Assembly: GCA_045596745.1 (NCBI GenBank)
Contig: JAZODA010000039.1
Location: 1 to 45,275 of the forward strand
Origin: RGIG3009 sp045596745
GTDB taxonomy: Bacteria > Bacillota > Clostridia > Oscillospirales > Acutalibacteraceae
Length of the DNA: 45,275 nt
Direction: 5' to 3'
The notes under the pieces were generated by a model, which saw nothing but the letters and a program-made list of their open reading frames with translations, ran no database searches and was not told where the DNA came from. Shown here piece by piece: positions 31,501 to 39,294 of this stretch. Position 1 is the first letter of the stretch, and each line of letters opens with the position of its first letter. Made by a program: the position numbers and the translations under genes.

Positions 31501-34500
31501 CACGAGCGAGATGTTGTCGATCGTCAGCGTCTTGGAAGAACCGCCCTGGTTGCTGATACCGATGACCGTGTTCTTGTCAGCGCCGGCCTTGTAGGTGAAC
31601 TTCACCGTAACAGTGGTCCAGGAGCCGGTAGACAGGCTGGTATCAAATTCGCCGGCGCCACGAGTAGTAGCGTCCGCATTGACATGAGTGCGAACCTTCG
31701 TGCCCTTTGCCTTGAAGGTCAGGCTGTAGTCACGGCCGTCTTCGAGGTTCAGGTTAGCGAAGTACAGAACGCTGGAAGCGGAAGCGGGCAGGGTCAGCAC
31801 GTTCGTGTCGCCATCCACAACAACCGAGCCAACGCCGGTCTTGATGATGTTGGTGGTGAGCGTGTCGTTGTCCCAATCGTTCATTTCGAAATCGCCGCCG
31901 CTGATGCGCTCGCCTTCCTCATCCACCGTCACGGTGCAGGACAGAGCGAACGAACCCTTCTGAGCGGTGATAACCGCAGTACCATTGCCCACAGCCGTGA
32001 TGCGGCCGTTCGCGTCAACCGTGGCAACAGCAGTGTCGTTGCTGGTCCAGTTGATCGTGCCGGGCTTGGTGTTGGTGGGAGTCGTCACCAGAATGGGCGA
32101 CTTGGATGTGCCGATAGCCAGATGCATCTTGTTCTCAACGAAGGTGAAGGAGACGGCTTCGTCAACCACAGTCACTTCGCAAGACACGGAGATGTCGTTC
32201 GCAGTCAACGTGATGGTGGTAGTACCAACACCAACAGCAGTGATGTTGCCGTTCTTGACGGTAGCAACCGCTTCGTTGCTGGAAGCCCAGGTCTGCTTGC
32301 CAATCGTTGCATAGCCGGGAACCGGAGCAACAGACAGCTTGTGAGTGTTGCCCAGACCCATCAGCAGCTCGGTGCTGCCCAGAACCAGAGACTCCGGAGC
32401 AACTTCCTTCGGCAGCAGGACGATGTTGTCGATGTAGGTCGCCTTCTTCACATCGGAGTAGTCGGCGGCATCGTCAGCATTCTTCGCAAACACGAACAGG
32501 TTGTCGAGAACCGCCGTGTTTTCCTCGGTGTAGATCGTGAAGGTGTAGGTCTTCCAGCCGGTCGCGGTAGCGTCGCCGCCAACCTGGTACCAGCCGTCAG
32601 CACCCTTTTCAGCGTTCTGATCCAGCACGGAGATGCCCTTCGCAGGATCGAAATAGATACCCATAGCGCCGCCGTACACGTCCATCGTCAGGGTGTACGG
32701 TCTGCCGGCGTAAACCACACCGGTCTGCAGCTTGGTGGTATCGCTGTCAAGATAGAGGCCGGGTTTGCCCGTCAGTGCATACGGAGCATCCTCGGATTCC
32801 TGCATCTTGGGGAACTGCAGCACGCGGTCGGTAGTGTCTTCGCTGTTCAGCGGATCCGCCACAACGGTACCGGCAGCCACCAGATCCTGAAGCGCGGTCA
32901 GGCCGTATCTGTTCTCTTCGAGGTCGAAGGAACCGGTTTCCGCCAGCAGGTCGTCTACCTTGATAAGAGTGATGTTATCGATGTAAACAGGCGTGTTGTC
33001 GCAATCCAGCTTCGCGCGGATCCAGGTGAAGTTAAACGCGGAGGTGGTGGGACGGATAACGCGCTGATACGTCGTCCACTCGGCGTTGCTCGGCGTAAAT
33101 GCCGAGGGGTTGCCATAGGTCTCGGTCAGCGGGATCTGATAGTACGTACCCTGCGGACCAAACTCCAGACGAACGGCGCCGCCCTTGGTCTGGAAGCGGA
33201 GGATATAGGTTTCGCCCGGCATCATCATGATGTTGGCGTCAAACGCGATATCCGCATAGTCATTCTTCGCACCGGAGAACAGGAAGCCCTTGCTGCCGTC
33301 AACACCGACACCTTCGGTGATGAACTGCTCGTTCTTCGCGGTCTGGAAGCCCTTCATCGGGGAATCGAAGTCAACCTTGGCAACATAGCCGCTGGTATCC
33401 TCGGGGACGTTGCCGCCCTTGACCGTAACGGTGCAGCTGGCATACAGCGTGCCGGAGAGCGCCGTGATGGTAGCGGTACCGCCGCCAACAGCAACAACCT
33501 TGCCGTCAACAACAGTCGCAACATCTTCGTTGCTGGACAGCCACTGCACGCGGTTGAACTTTGAACCTTCCGGAGAAGCGGTAACCTCGAGGGTGACCTC
33601 GTTGCCGGCTTCGAGCTCCAGTTCGGTCTCGCTCAGTTCGATCGACGTCGCCGTGCCCATCTCGATAAGGGAGATGTTATCGTAGTAGAGCAGCGTGTCT
33701 TCAATCACATGGTCAAAACCGAACAGATAGTTACGGTTGACCGACGAACCAGTCGTGATGATGTACTCAACGTGAGTCCATTCTTCAGCCTTCATCGGGA
33801 TGGACTGCCAGCCGCCAACGGGCGTACCCACGCTGGAGCTGTTCACGGTGCAGCCCTGGCTGCCGGTCTTGAAGTACATCGCCGTAGCGGTGCCATCGTA
33901 ACCCTTGACATCCATGCTGAACTTGTAAGTACGGTTGGCCTCAACCGTCAGAGACATGTAATAGAAAGCAGAGGGAGAGCTGCCGTTGCAGGGCCACGCC
34001 ATCACCGTGTTGGTCGGATCCTGCGGGTCCGCAACCATCTGACCCTGCTTGCTGGAGGTCTTCTCTTTGAGGAGATCCTTCCAACGGGTGGTGTCAATGT
34101 TTTCGGTGCGATTTTCGAAGTCGCCACCGACGATGAGTTCGCCGTCGAAGACCACGTAGACCTTGCAGCTCGCAGTCTCGCCAGCCGCGTTCGTAGCGGT
34201 AATCGTTGCCTCGCCGGTAACGTTCTTGGAAGTCTTGAACAGACCGGTGCTCTGGTTGGAAATCGACAGAACAGCGGTGTTGTCGCTCGACCACGTCAGC
34301 GGCTCGGTATACGGCTCGCCTTCGGGCGTGATCGCATGCGTTGCGAAGTAAGTAACATAGCCGCCGGAGTCACCGGGTGCCACATACGCCACTTCGTCCG
34401 CCAACTTGAAGGTAGCGGGAGGAACGATAACGTTAACCGTGCAGGTGGCAAACAGCGCGCCGGAAAGCGCCGTAATGGTAGCGGTGCCTTCGCCAATCGC

Positions 34501-35538
34501 CTTAATCTTGCCATCAACAACAGTAGCAACCTTTTCGTCGCTGGAAATCCACTTCACGCGGTTGAAGGTCGCATCGGACGGATAAGGAGCAACCGTCAGC
34601 TCCAGCTCCTCGCCAACCTTCAGCTCAACCTCTTCCTCGCTCAGTTCGATGGCTTCCGCCGTGCCGAGCTGGGTAAAGGAGAAGTTATCGAAGTACAGAG
34701 TCTTGCCTTCGACGGTATTGTCGATACCCCAGAGGTAGTTGCGGTTGGAGGTGTCTTTGATCTGGAGAATGTACTCCACATGAGTCCATTCGGTTTCCTG
34801 GGTGGTAATGTACTGCCAAGCGCTTGCGGTGTAGCCCTCAATATTGGAGTCCACAGCGTTGGAGTGTTTGTTCGTGATGTAGAGAATCGGAGACGTAGCG
34901 TCTGCGCCCTTAACATCAAAGCTCAGCTTGTACTTTTTGCCCTGCTCCATGTTCGCACCGGAGTAATAGATGGCAGTCTGGTTGCCATCGCAAGGGAATG
35001 CCATAACGGTGTTGGTGGGATCCTGGGGATCCGCTACCAATTCGCCCTGCTTGCCGGCGGTCTTTTCCTTGAGCAGTTCCTTCCAACGAGAGGTGCCCGT
35101 AATCAGGCACAGATTCTCGAAGTCACCGCCGGGAATGATTTCACCGTCAAACGTGACAACGACCTTGCAGCTCGCGCTTTCGCCGGCCGCATTCGTCGCC
35201 GTGACGATTACCTCACCATATGTGTTCTTAGCAGTAGAAGGAATCTGGAAGCGACCGGTAGCAGCATCGGAAATCTTCAAAAGATCCGGATTGCTGGTCG
35301 ACCAGGTGACCGGCTCGGTATACGGTTGACCGTCCGGCGTAAGAACCTTCGTGGCGAAATAACATGTATATCCGCCCGAATCGTTCGGACCAAGATAGTA
35401 CACGTCGTCCGCCAACTTGAAGGTGCTCGATGCACCGGGCTCCGCCGCCATCGGCAGAACGAGACCGGAGATCGCGCATGTCAGCAACAGCGTGATAGCT
35501 GCAACTAACGATACAATTCGCCGTACATTAGTTCTCAT
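28543..35538 (-). CDS. Giant sortase-anchored GH16 glucanase (2331 residues)
   Basis: Paralogue of the 2768-residue protein. The signal peptide (about 1-32) is nearly identical. Then come eight Big2-like and seven CBM4/9-like modules, including a tandem duplication of a 337-residue block (Big-like, CBM-like, Big2) near residues 38-374 and 375-711. They are followed by a CARDB-like module (1799-1921), GH16 (1938-2193; WVEMDWME: Glu2062, Asp2064, Glu2067), the same conserved acidic domain (2209-2286) and the sorting motif SPDTG (2299-2303) with helix and RKRKK tail. From about residue 1430 on it aligns with the last third of its neighbour. Start ATG 35538 follows AAAGGGGA; the frame extends upstream to 35703 without a ribosome site. 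Substrate is probably beta-1,3 or mixed-linkage glucan. Confidence 0.92.
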   Translation of the reverse strand: MRTNVRRIVSLVAAITLLLTCAISGLVLPMAAEPGASSTFKLADDVYYLGPNDSGGYTCYFATKVLTPDGQPYTEPVTWSTSNPDLLKISDAATGRFQIPSTAKNTYGEVIVTATNAAGESASCKVVVTFDGEIIPGGDFENLCLITGTSRWKELLKEKTAGKQGELVADPQDPTNTVMAFPCDGNQTAIYYSGANMEQGKKYKLSFDVKGADATSPILYITNKHSNAVDSNIEGYTASAWQYITTQETEWTHVEYILQIKDTSNRNYLWGIDNTVEGKTLYFDNFSFTQLGTAEAIELSEEEVELKVGEELELTVAPYPSDATFNRVKWISSDEKVATVVDGKIKAIGEGTATITALSGALFATCTVNVIVPPATFKLADEVAYVAPGDSGGYVTYFATHAITPEGEPYTEPLTWSSDNTAVLSISNQSTGLFKTSKNVTGEATITATNAAGETASCKVYVVFDGELIVGGDFENRTENIDTTRWKDLLKEKTSSKQGQMVADPQDPTNTVMAWPCNGSSPSAFYYMSLTVEANRTYKFSMDVKGYDGTATAMYFKTGSQGCTVNSSSVGTPVGGWQSIPMKAEEWTHVEYIITTGSSVNRNYLFGFDHVIEDTLLYYDNISLIEMGTATSIELSETELELEAGNEVTLEVTASPEGSKFNRVQWLSSNEDVATVVDGKVVAVGGGTATITALSGTLYASCTVTVKGGNVPEDTSGYVAKVDFDSPMKGFQTAKNEQFITEGVGVDGSKGFLFSGAKNDYADIAFDANIMMMPGETYILRFQTKGGAVRLEFGPQGTYYQIPLTETYGNPSAFTPSNAEWTTYQRVIRPTTSAFNFTWIRAKLDCDNTPVYIDNITLIKVDDLLAETGSFDLEENRYGLTALQDLVAAGTVVADPLNSEDTTDRVLQFPKMQESEDAPYALTGKPGLYLDSDTTKLQTGVVYAGRPYTLTMDVYGGAMGIYFDPAKGISVLDQNAEKGADGWYQVGGDATATGWKTYTFTIYTEENTAVLDNLFVFAKNADDAADYSDVKKATYIDNIVLLPKEVAPESLVLGSTELLMGLGNTHKLSVAPVPGYATIGKQTWASSNEAVATVKNGNITAVGVGTTTITLTANDISVSCEVTVVDEAVSFTFVENKMHLAIGTSKSPILVTTPTNTKPGTINWTSNDTAVATVDANGRITAVGNGTAVITAQKGSFALSCTVTVDEEGERISGGDFEMNDWDNDTLTTNIIKTGVGSVVVDGDTNVLTLPASASSVLYFANLNLEDGRDYSLTFKAKGTKVRTHVNADATTRGAGEFDTSLSTGSWTTVTVKFTYKAGADKNTVIGISNQGGSSKTLTIDNISLVQLPKVSGIAVVPGEIEVLPGSTNPLKWQAVPQNAFISSGDVRWSSSDSNIVAVDELTGSITALGKDGQSADITVTDGNFSKTVTVKITDYANLLWNGDFEQGASVNWGNNSKIKPGIGKDGSYGLQLSTTGDNYFKGDIAAKPGTKYVLSWDYLPKPGTKFKVWSSKLGIGNNSGSSSGEGWKTKTTVFTTPASMDLTNVGWIIAVVSEGLGTDGYVVVDNVSIKLYSSGVEAESIKLDKTSMTIMPGRTGNLSIMATPIEGDTNRVTWTSSNEDVATVEYGVVTGVGKGTAKITATLKSGLSASCTVRVSGNDAFIINGTFSETKDDSWIFSDEGAAIVPDLGTLDSNAVSLTKGGSISQKITGLKPETSYQIFVRFRANASSKMVVTLGNDAKSLYSQVLTASTGWTKGIYDFTTDATVSETDEFLLTIAPDAGVNGPIYIDNVLVAEKATMIDFVVQDVFWLLDDPMAATDQVKPGEKLNFYVLIKNQGTDAVKEGESIVIDICMDGKVVLSIPYTFAAGMESGGFETIAATAPWAAVEGDHVISARVNATLSVLEIDDTNNNTQQKDLRVNDVILEVPEIAQMAGFNELIFSDDFNTTDTFDTMATGGDGYKWYVIRPWDNKNATQYLDKDYSVKDGILTLHSVVPTYNYTLGTHDLNTQLGFDWQYGYLEVMFRIPRPRENTSEEDGVPAIWSLPPSKLHSKNDSNLNWVEMDWMEYWGINGMNSDKPGGFYTISIHDTYKKNGETVGQYKNKGFSKEGLGDGEWHQMSFLWQKGIIIAYLDGEEVLRQTYAADDYSDPWPTLVENKDGTYQMVGAFSHLDEEELVLFLGGSKDNPLEMEYVRIWSGSGDGITPPDPDDEENVAIDMAAEDFWYNYCTDDWGDPITAINDENYQNVLYGQEIWEQLTEERRAEINALLESYGQPTYDELLADALILADGGELGGDTDSPDTGEGAAALPDVVAMVTMSAAALWITRKRKK
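33403..35424 (-). repeat. Tandem duplication of a 1011-bp coding block
   Basis: The DNA CCAACTTGAAGGT occurs at 34401-34413 and 35412-35424, exactly 1011 bases (337 codons) apart. From each point the encoded protein runs in parallel: TFKLAD, then EPYTEP or QPYTEP, then ITATNAAGE, then GGDFEN, then TATITALSG. The copies have diverged moderately. The left boundary is estimated from the repeat period. Confidence 0.75.
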
Positions 35539-35861
35539 TAACTCGTCCCCTTTCAATTTCTCCCCGGAGAACAGCAGCAGCGCTAAACCAGCACCGCTAC
35601 GGTAAACAGGCCTCCATTCATCCGTTTGGTTTGCACAATAACCAAATTTAGGCGAATGTCCACTCTCATTATATACATATTTCACAGACAGGTCTTGCAA
35701 CATATTGACTTATTTGTGTCATTTTTTGACTTTTTGAAAATTTTGAACAATTTCTTTGCACAATTCTTGCTTATCCGCGCATAAATATTCCGTCATAACC
35801 AACAAACAGCGGTCGATGCCTCTGCACCGACCGCTGTCATACTATACCTTAAATAAAAAGA
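35539..35861. other. Leader and intergenic region upstream of the 2331-residue gene
   Basis: On the minus strand it holds a TATAAT at 35673-35668 without a well-spaced -35 (TTGCAA at 35700-35695 is 21 bases away). It also has the palindrome TTTGGTT/AACCAAA (35625-35646, eight-base spacer), which could be an operator, and a very AT-rich stretch at 35700-35790. The terminator of the 560-residue gene is at its right end. I see no gene. Confidence 0.5.
35806..35837 (-). terminator. Probable terminator of the 560-residue GH16 gene
   Basis: Ten-base stem (35806-35815 with 35828-35837) and a 12-base loop. The minus-side T-run is poor (GTTTGTTGG), so it may be weak. Confidence 0.55.
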
Positions 35862-37544
35862 TTATTCCTCGGTTGTTGCTTTTCCGGAACGCCGACGCAG
35901 CACCAGCACCGTCATAACCGCGACCGCAGCCACCGCAATTCCTGCGGCAACCCACCACAACCACGTCAGGTCAGCAGGCTGCGTCTCGTCATTCACGGGA
36001 GGCTGGACGTCAGTCGGCGTCTCCTGCGGCAGGGTCGGCTCTTCTGCCTCGTACTGCCAGATGCGCATATAGTCGATTTCCATCGGCACATCCACGCCGC
36101 CGGCGATATACAGCACCAAATCCTGCGTATCCAGGAAGTCGAACACGCCGTCAAACGCCAGCTCACCGCTCATATTCTGGTTGATGGGAATCGGCACTTC
36201 GTCCGCGCCATAGCTCTGGTTGAAAATTTCTTCGCCGTCATAATAACCTATAATAAGGTCATCCACCCACAGGAAGCCGAGGGTGTGCCATTCGCCGTCG
36301 CCGTAGCCCGCCTGCTTGGCACCACTGTTTTTGTACCAGTTTTGCTCGGCATCGTCGAACTTTTCCTGCTCGTGGATGGAAATGGTGTAGTAGTCGTCAC
36401 CGTAATACTCAATCCAGTCCACTTCCACCCAGTGTTTGTTTTCGCCGGGGATTTCCAGCCATTTGCCGATAGGCAGCGACCACACCGCCGGCTTGCCCTT
36501 TTCGCCCTCTTGCTTCTTTTCGGGACGCGGCATACGGATGCGGAATTCCAGATAACCGTAATTATACGCATAGCCTGCGCCGGTTGTCGGATCCATCGTG
36601 CTCGCGCCGATAGCGTACAAGCAATCCTCGTGACGGATGGTCATCACACCATCTTTCACAAAATAGTCGTTGCGGGTCATATCCGTCTGACTCCAACGAC
36701 GAGTGGTGTACCACTTGTAGCCCTCTTTGCCGCCTGCCAGCGTATCCACCGTGTCGAGCGTGTCAAAATCATCGCTGAACGTCAGGTTGGTGAGACCATA
36801 CTGCTCCACAAGCGTAGCAACCGTCTCATTTTCGGGTGCCAAACGGTCATTGGCAACACGCAGACCAATCTGGTATGTGTTGTTGGTCTTTTCGTTGGCT
36901 TCCGCCACCGACAAGGTGGGGTTAACGCGCACCGCCATCATATGGTCGCCTTCGACCGCCGTCCACGCTTCGGAAGTTACCACCACCGTCTCTCCGGCTT
37001 TGACACCGTCGGTATGCTCCAGACGGAAAATGCGCTCCTGCCCCATCGAAATATCCACATAAAACGCGTCGGTAACATCCTCCGTGCCGCGGTTGGTCAC
37101 CTTGACCTGGAACACAAGCTCCGTGCCGGGCGTTACCTGTCCGTTGCCGCCGGTCCAAAGCAGCGCATCCACAACCAAATCCGCCGCCGATTCCGCCGCC
37201 TCGACCACTACAACCTCACAGGTGTCGCTGTTGCCGTTGGTCGTCACCGTCACCACCGCCGTACCGGCGGCCACCGCGGTGACTTTTCCGGCTTCCACCG
37301 TCGCAACCGCTTCGTTATCGGTGCTCCAAACAATGTCCGCCACATCTGCGCCCACGGGCAACACCTGCGCCTTCAGCGTAAAGGTCGTACCGGCGCGGAG
37401 CGTCAACGCATCGCGGCTCAAATCCACACTTTCCGCCGCTTCGGTTTTCTCGGCGGCCACAGAAACCGTGCCGCCGCAAAGCAGCACTACCAACAGGATG
37501 ATCGACAGCGCGACCGCTGCCAGCTGTTTGGTCAATTTCATCAT
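35862..37544 (-). CDS. Membrane-tethered compact GH16 glucanase (560 residues)
   Basis: The minimal member of the set. A signal peptide (about 1-30) is followed by one Big2 module (about 35-115), one CARDB-like module (120-235), the GH16 domain (253-495; WVEVDWIEYYG: Glu374, Asp376, Glu379), a Pro/Thr/Glu-rich linker and a C-terminal membrane helix (about 525-548) with an RRR stop-transfer and no LPXTG-like motif. It is thus probably held on the membrane facing outward, where it could trim glucan fragments produced further out. Start at ATG 37544, seven bases after AAAGGAGA; a second ATG follows at once. Longer in-frame starts have no ribosome site. It may be closest to the ancestor of the giant paralogues. 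Confidence 0.92.
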   Translation of the reverse strand: MMKLTKQLAAVALSIILLVVLLCGGTVSVAAEKTEAAESVDLSRDALTLRAGTTFTLKAQVLPVGADVADIVWSTDNEAVATVEAGKVTAVAAGTAVVTVTTNGNSDTCEVVVVEAAESAADLVVDALLWTGGNGQVTPGTELVFQVKVTNRGTEDVTDAFYVDISMGQERIFRLEHTDGVKAGETVVVTSEAWTAVEGDHMMAVRVNPTLSVAEANEKTNNTYQIGLRVANDRLAPENETVATLVEQYGLTNLTFSDDFDTLDTVDTLAGGKEGYKWYTTRRWSQTDMTRNDYFVKDGVMTIRHEDCLYAIGASTMDPTTGAGYAYNYGYLEFRIRMPRPEKKQEGEKGKPAVWSLPIGKWLEIPGENKHWVEVDWIEYYGDDYYTISIHEQEKFDDAEQNWYKNSGAKQAGYGDGEWHTLGFLWVDDLIIGYYDGEEIFNQSYGADEVPIPINQNMSGELAFDGVFDFLDTQDLVLYIAGGVDVPMEIDYMRIWQYEAEEPTLPQETPTDVQPPVNDETQPADLTWLWWVAAGIAVAAVAVMTVLVLRRRSGKATTEE

Positions 37545-37630
37545 GGTTCTGTCTCCTTTCATCCAATGAGCAGAAAAGGGCTGTGCTGTTTTTGGCACCG
37601 CCCTCCCATTCTCTCGGATTTCGCACGAAC

Positions 37631-37660
37631 ATTGTAGCATAATTTTTTGCGTGCCGTCAA
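37631..37660 (-). promoter_or_regulatory. Promoter of the 560-residue GH16 gene
   Basis: Minus strand TTGACG (37660-37655), 18-base spacer, TACAAT (37636-37631), just past the end of the phosphatase gene. Confidence 0.7.
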
Positions 37661-37663
37661 TCG

Positions 37664-38299
37664 TTAAATCGTCTTGGGCAGCTCTGTCACCATATCGCCC
37701 AGATGCTCGGTTATGCCGGTGCGCACCACGCGGAATGTGCCGTTTTCACAAAGGATTTCGGACACCGACGCGTTGGGCGCCCAAGCCGCGTGCTGCATCG
37801 CTTGTACATTACCGCATTGCCACAGCGCAAGCAGCGCGCGGATGATACCGCCATGTGATGCAATCACAACCGTTTCCTGCGGATGCTGCTCGGCAATCTT
37901 CCGTATCGTCTCCTGCGCACGGAATGCCGCTTCTTCTATGGTTTCGCCGTTCGGGAAAGCCACGTTGCCGATGTCGGTTTTCCACAGATGATATTGCTCG
38001 GGCGACGCCTTGGGGAGGTCTGCAAACGGCATCCCTTCCCAATCGCCGGCAAACACCTCTCGCATACCGGGTTCGGGGATGACAGGAAGCCCGAAAAACT
38101 CCGCTGTCGGACGCGCCGTATCCATTGCACGGGTCAAATCCGAAGAAATCACCGTATCTACGGCAATATCGTGAAAAAACGCGACCGCCCGTCGCGCCTG
38201 CTCGTGGCCGACATCGGTCAGAGGCGTATCCGATTGCCCTGCGAAGAACCCAAGGCGATTCGCTTCGCTCTCTCCGTGGCGGATTAAAAACAGTCTCAT
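37664..38299 (-). CDS. Histidine phosphatase family protein
   Basis: The 211-residue protein has the phosphoglycerate-mutase-like signature LIRHGESEANR with phospho-acceptor His8. It also has DTPLTDVGHEQARRA, an acidic EVFAGDWEGM segment and the second catalytic His in VIASHGGIIRAL. The family includes cofactor-dependent phosphoglycerate mutases, alpha-ribazole phosphatase (CobC) and broad sugar phosphatases; the length fits the last two and no cobalamin genes are near, so the substrate is open. I start at MRLF (38299), 12 bases after AGAGG; an ATG at 38311 directly abuts that ribosome site. It is divergent from the tRNA gene. Confidence 0.88.
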   Translation of the reverse strand: MRLFLIRHGESEANRLGFFAGQSDTPLTDVGHEQARRAVAFFHDIAVDTVISSDLTRAMDTARPTAEFFGLPVIPEPGMREVFAGDWEGMPFADLPKASPEQYHLWKTDIGNVAFPNGETIEEAAFRAQETIRKIAEQHPQETVVIASHGGIIRALLALWQCGNVQAMQHAAWAPNASVSEILCENGTFRVVRTGITEHLGDMVTELPKTI

Positions 38300-38332
38300 A
38301 TTCTTAAACATCCTCTTCTTGCGATTTTCTGC

Positions 38333-38361
38333 TTGACATTTGGCAATCAGTTGGCTATAAT
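38333..38361 (+). promoter_or_regulatory. Promoter of tRNA-Lys
   Basis: Perfect TTGACA (38333-38338), 17-base spacer, perfect TATAAT (38356-38361), ending 18 bases before the tRNA. Consensus strength suits a stable RNA gene. Confidence 0.9.
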
Positions 38362-38379
38362 ATCATAGCAACTGCACAC

Positions 38380-38455
38380 GAACCATTAGCTCAGTTGGCA
38401 GAGCACCTGACTTTTAATCAGGGTGTCCGGGGTTCGAATCCCCGATGGTTCACCA
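38380..38455 (+). tRNA. tRNA-Lys (anticodon TTT), CCA encoded
   Basis: A 76-base cloverleaf. The acceptor stem GAACCAT pairs with ATGGTTC, the D arm contains TAGCTCAGTTGGCAGAGCA, the anticodon stem CTGA/TCAG has loop CTTTTAA (anticodon TTT), and the T arm is CGGGG-TTCGAAT-CCCCG. The discriminator A and the 3' CCA are encoded. Confidence 0.97.
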
Positions 38456-38492
38456 AAAGAACGCGTTACCCGCCAGGGTGAGGCGTTCTTTT
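38456..38492 (+). terminator. Terminator of tRNA-Lys
   Basis: Stem AAAGAACGC (from 38456) with GCGTTCTTT(T) (38483-38492) enclosing GC-rich sequence, ending in TTTT. It directly follows the CCA end. Confidence 0.8.
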
Positions 38493-38498
38493 CATTTT

Positions 38499-38515
38499 AT
38501 CGGGGATTCGAACCC
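38499..38515 (-). repeat. Inverted 17-base copy of the tRNA-Lys T arm
   Basis: ATCGGGGATTCGAACCC is the exact reverse complement of tRNA positions 38430-38446 (T arm and start of the acceptor 3' strand). It lies 44 bases downstream of the tRNA. Confidence 0.8.
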
Positions 38516-38604
38516 TGAAAGGGTTTTCTTAACCGCCTCCCCGTTTGCTTTCTAAAGTATACTGTTTTTTAACCCAAAATGCAACCGAATATCGCGGTTG
38601 CCTG

Positions 38605-38633
38605 TTGACTTTTTTCGCCAAAAAGATTACAAT
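38605..38633 (+). promoter_or_regulatory. Promoter of the xpt-nucleoside transporter operon
   Basis: TTGACT (38605-38610), 17-base spacer, TACAAT (38628-38633). The start codon lies about 30 bases further on, so the leader is too short for a purine riboswitch. Confidence 0.75.
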
Positions 38634-38664
38634 TGACATATAATTATGATGAGGTGAGTATTTC

Positions 38665-39240
38665 GTGAAATTGCTGGAGGAACGTATCCTGAGTGACGGT
38701 CAGTTTTTGCCCGGTAATGTCCTGAAAGTGGACAACTTCCTGAACCACCAGATTGACGTGGAGTTCGTCTGCGAGTTGGGCAAAGAGTTTGCCCGTCTGT
38801 TCCGTGACGCCGGTGTCACGAAGATTCTCACCATCGAAGCCTCCGGTATCGGCATTGCTTGCCTGACGGCGCAGTACTTCGGCGTGCCGGTCGTTTTTGC
38901 CAAGAAATCCAAGACCACCAACATTTTCGGTGATGTGTATTCTGCTACGGTGGAATCCTATACTCACGGCACCACCAGTCAGATTATCGTTTCCAGCCGC
39001 TTCCTCAACCCCGAGGATCGTGTGCTTATCATCGACGATTTTCTTGCCAACGGACAAGCTCTTAACGGCTTGATTCAGGTGGTGGAAAGCGCCGGCGCCA
39101 CTGTCGTGGGTGCCGGTATCGCGATTGAAAAAGCGTTTCAGCCGGGCGGCGATTTGATTCGCAGCCGCGGCATCCGCGTAGAATCGCTGGCACGTATCGC
39201 TTCGATGGACGGCGCGGACATTAAGTTCGTTCAGGACTAA
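38665..39240 (+). CDS. xpt: Xanthine phosphoribosyltransferase
   Basis: Cytoplasmic salvage enzyme converting xanthine and PRPP to XMP. The 191-residue protein is the usual length and follows Xpt closely. It has ERILSDGQFLPGNVLKVDNFLNHQID at the start, the base-binding EASGIGIA, FAKKSKT, and the PRPP loop VLIIDDFLANGQA (about residues 118-130), ending with a LARIASMD segment. It starts at GTG 38665, six bases after GAGGTGAG. It is the first gene of an apparent operon with the BMP lipoprotein (54 bases on) and its ABC transporter, which points to purine base or nucleoside uptake. Confidence 0.94.
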   Translation: MKLLEERILSDGQFLPGNVLKVDNFLNHQIDVEFVCELGKEFARLFRDAGVTKILTIEASGIGIACLTAQYFGVPVVFAKKSKTTNIFGDVYSATVESYTHGTTSQIIVSSRFLNPEDRVLIIDDFLANGQALNGLIQVVESAGATVVGAGIAIEKAFQPGGDLIRSRGIRVESLARIASMDGADIKFVQD

Positions 39241-39294
39241 GGTTACATTGCTGCACGCGCAGCTGTAATAAAAAGAAAAACGGAGGGAAAACAC

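Noticed and set aside
29029..33564. Plus-strand open frame of about 1,511 codons
   Set aside because: Antisense shadow of the 2331-residue GH16 gene, for the same reason.
19756..35538. CRISPR-like or satellite repeats in the giant genes
   Set aside because: The periodicity comes from diverged protein modules in one reading frame, not short identical repeats with spacers.
35625..35646. TTTGGTT/AACCAAA palindrome as an operator
   Set aside because: Only seven-base arms and a single copy, not repeated upstream of the sister genes; kept as a remark in the intergenic entry only.
38530..38664. Possible purine riboswitch before xpt
   Set aside because: The promoter is only about 30 bases from the start codon, and no purine-aptamer core was seen.
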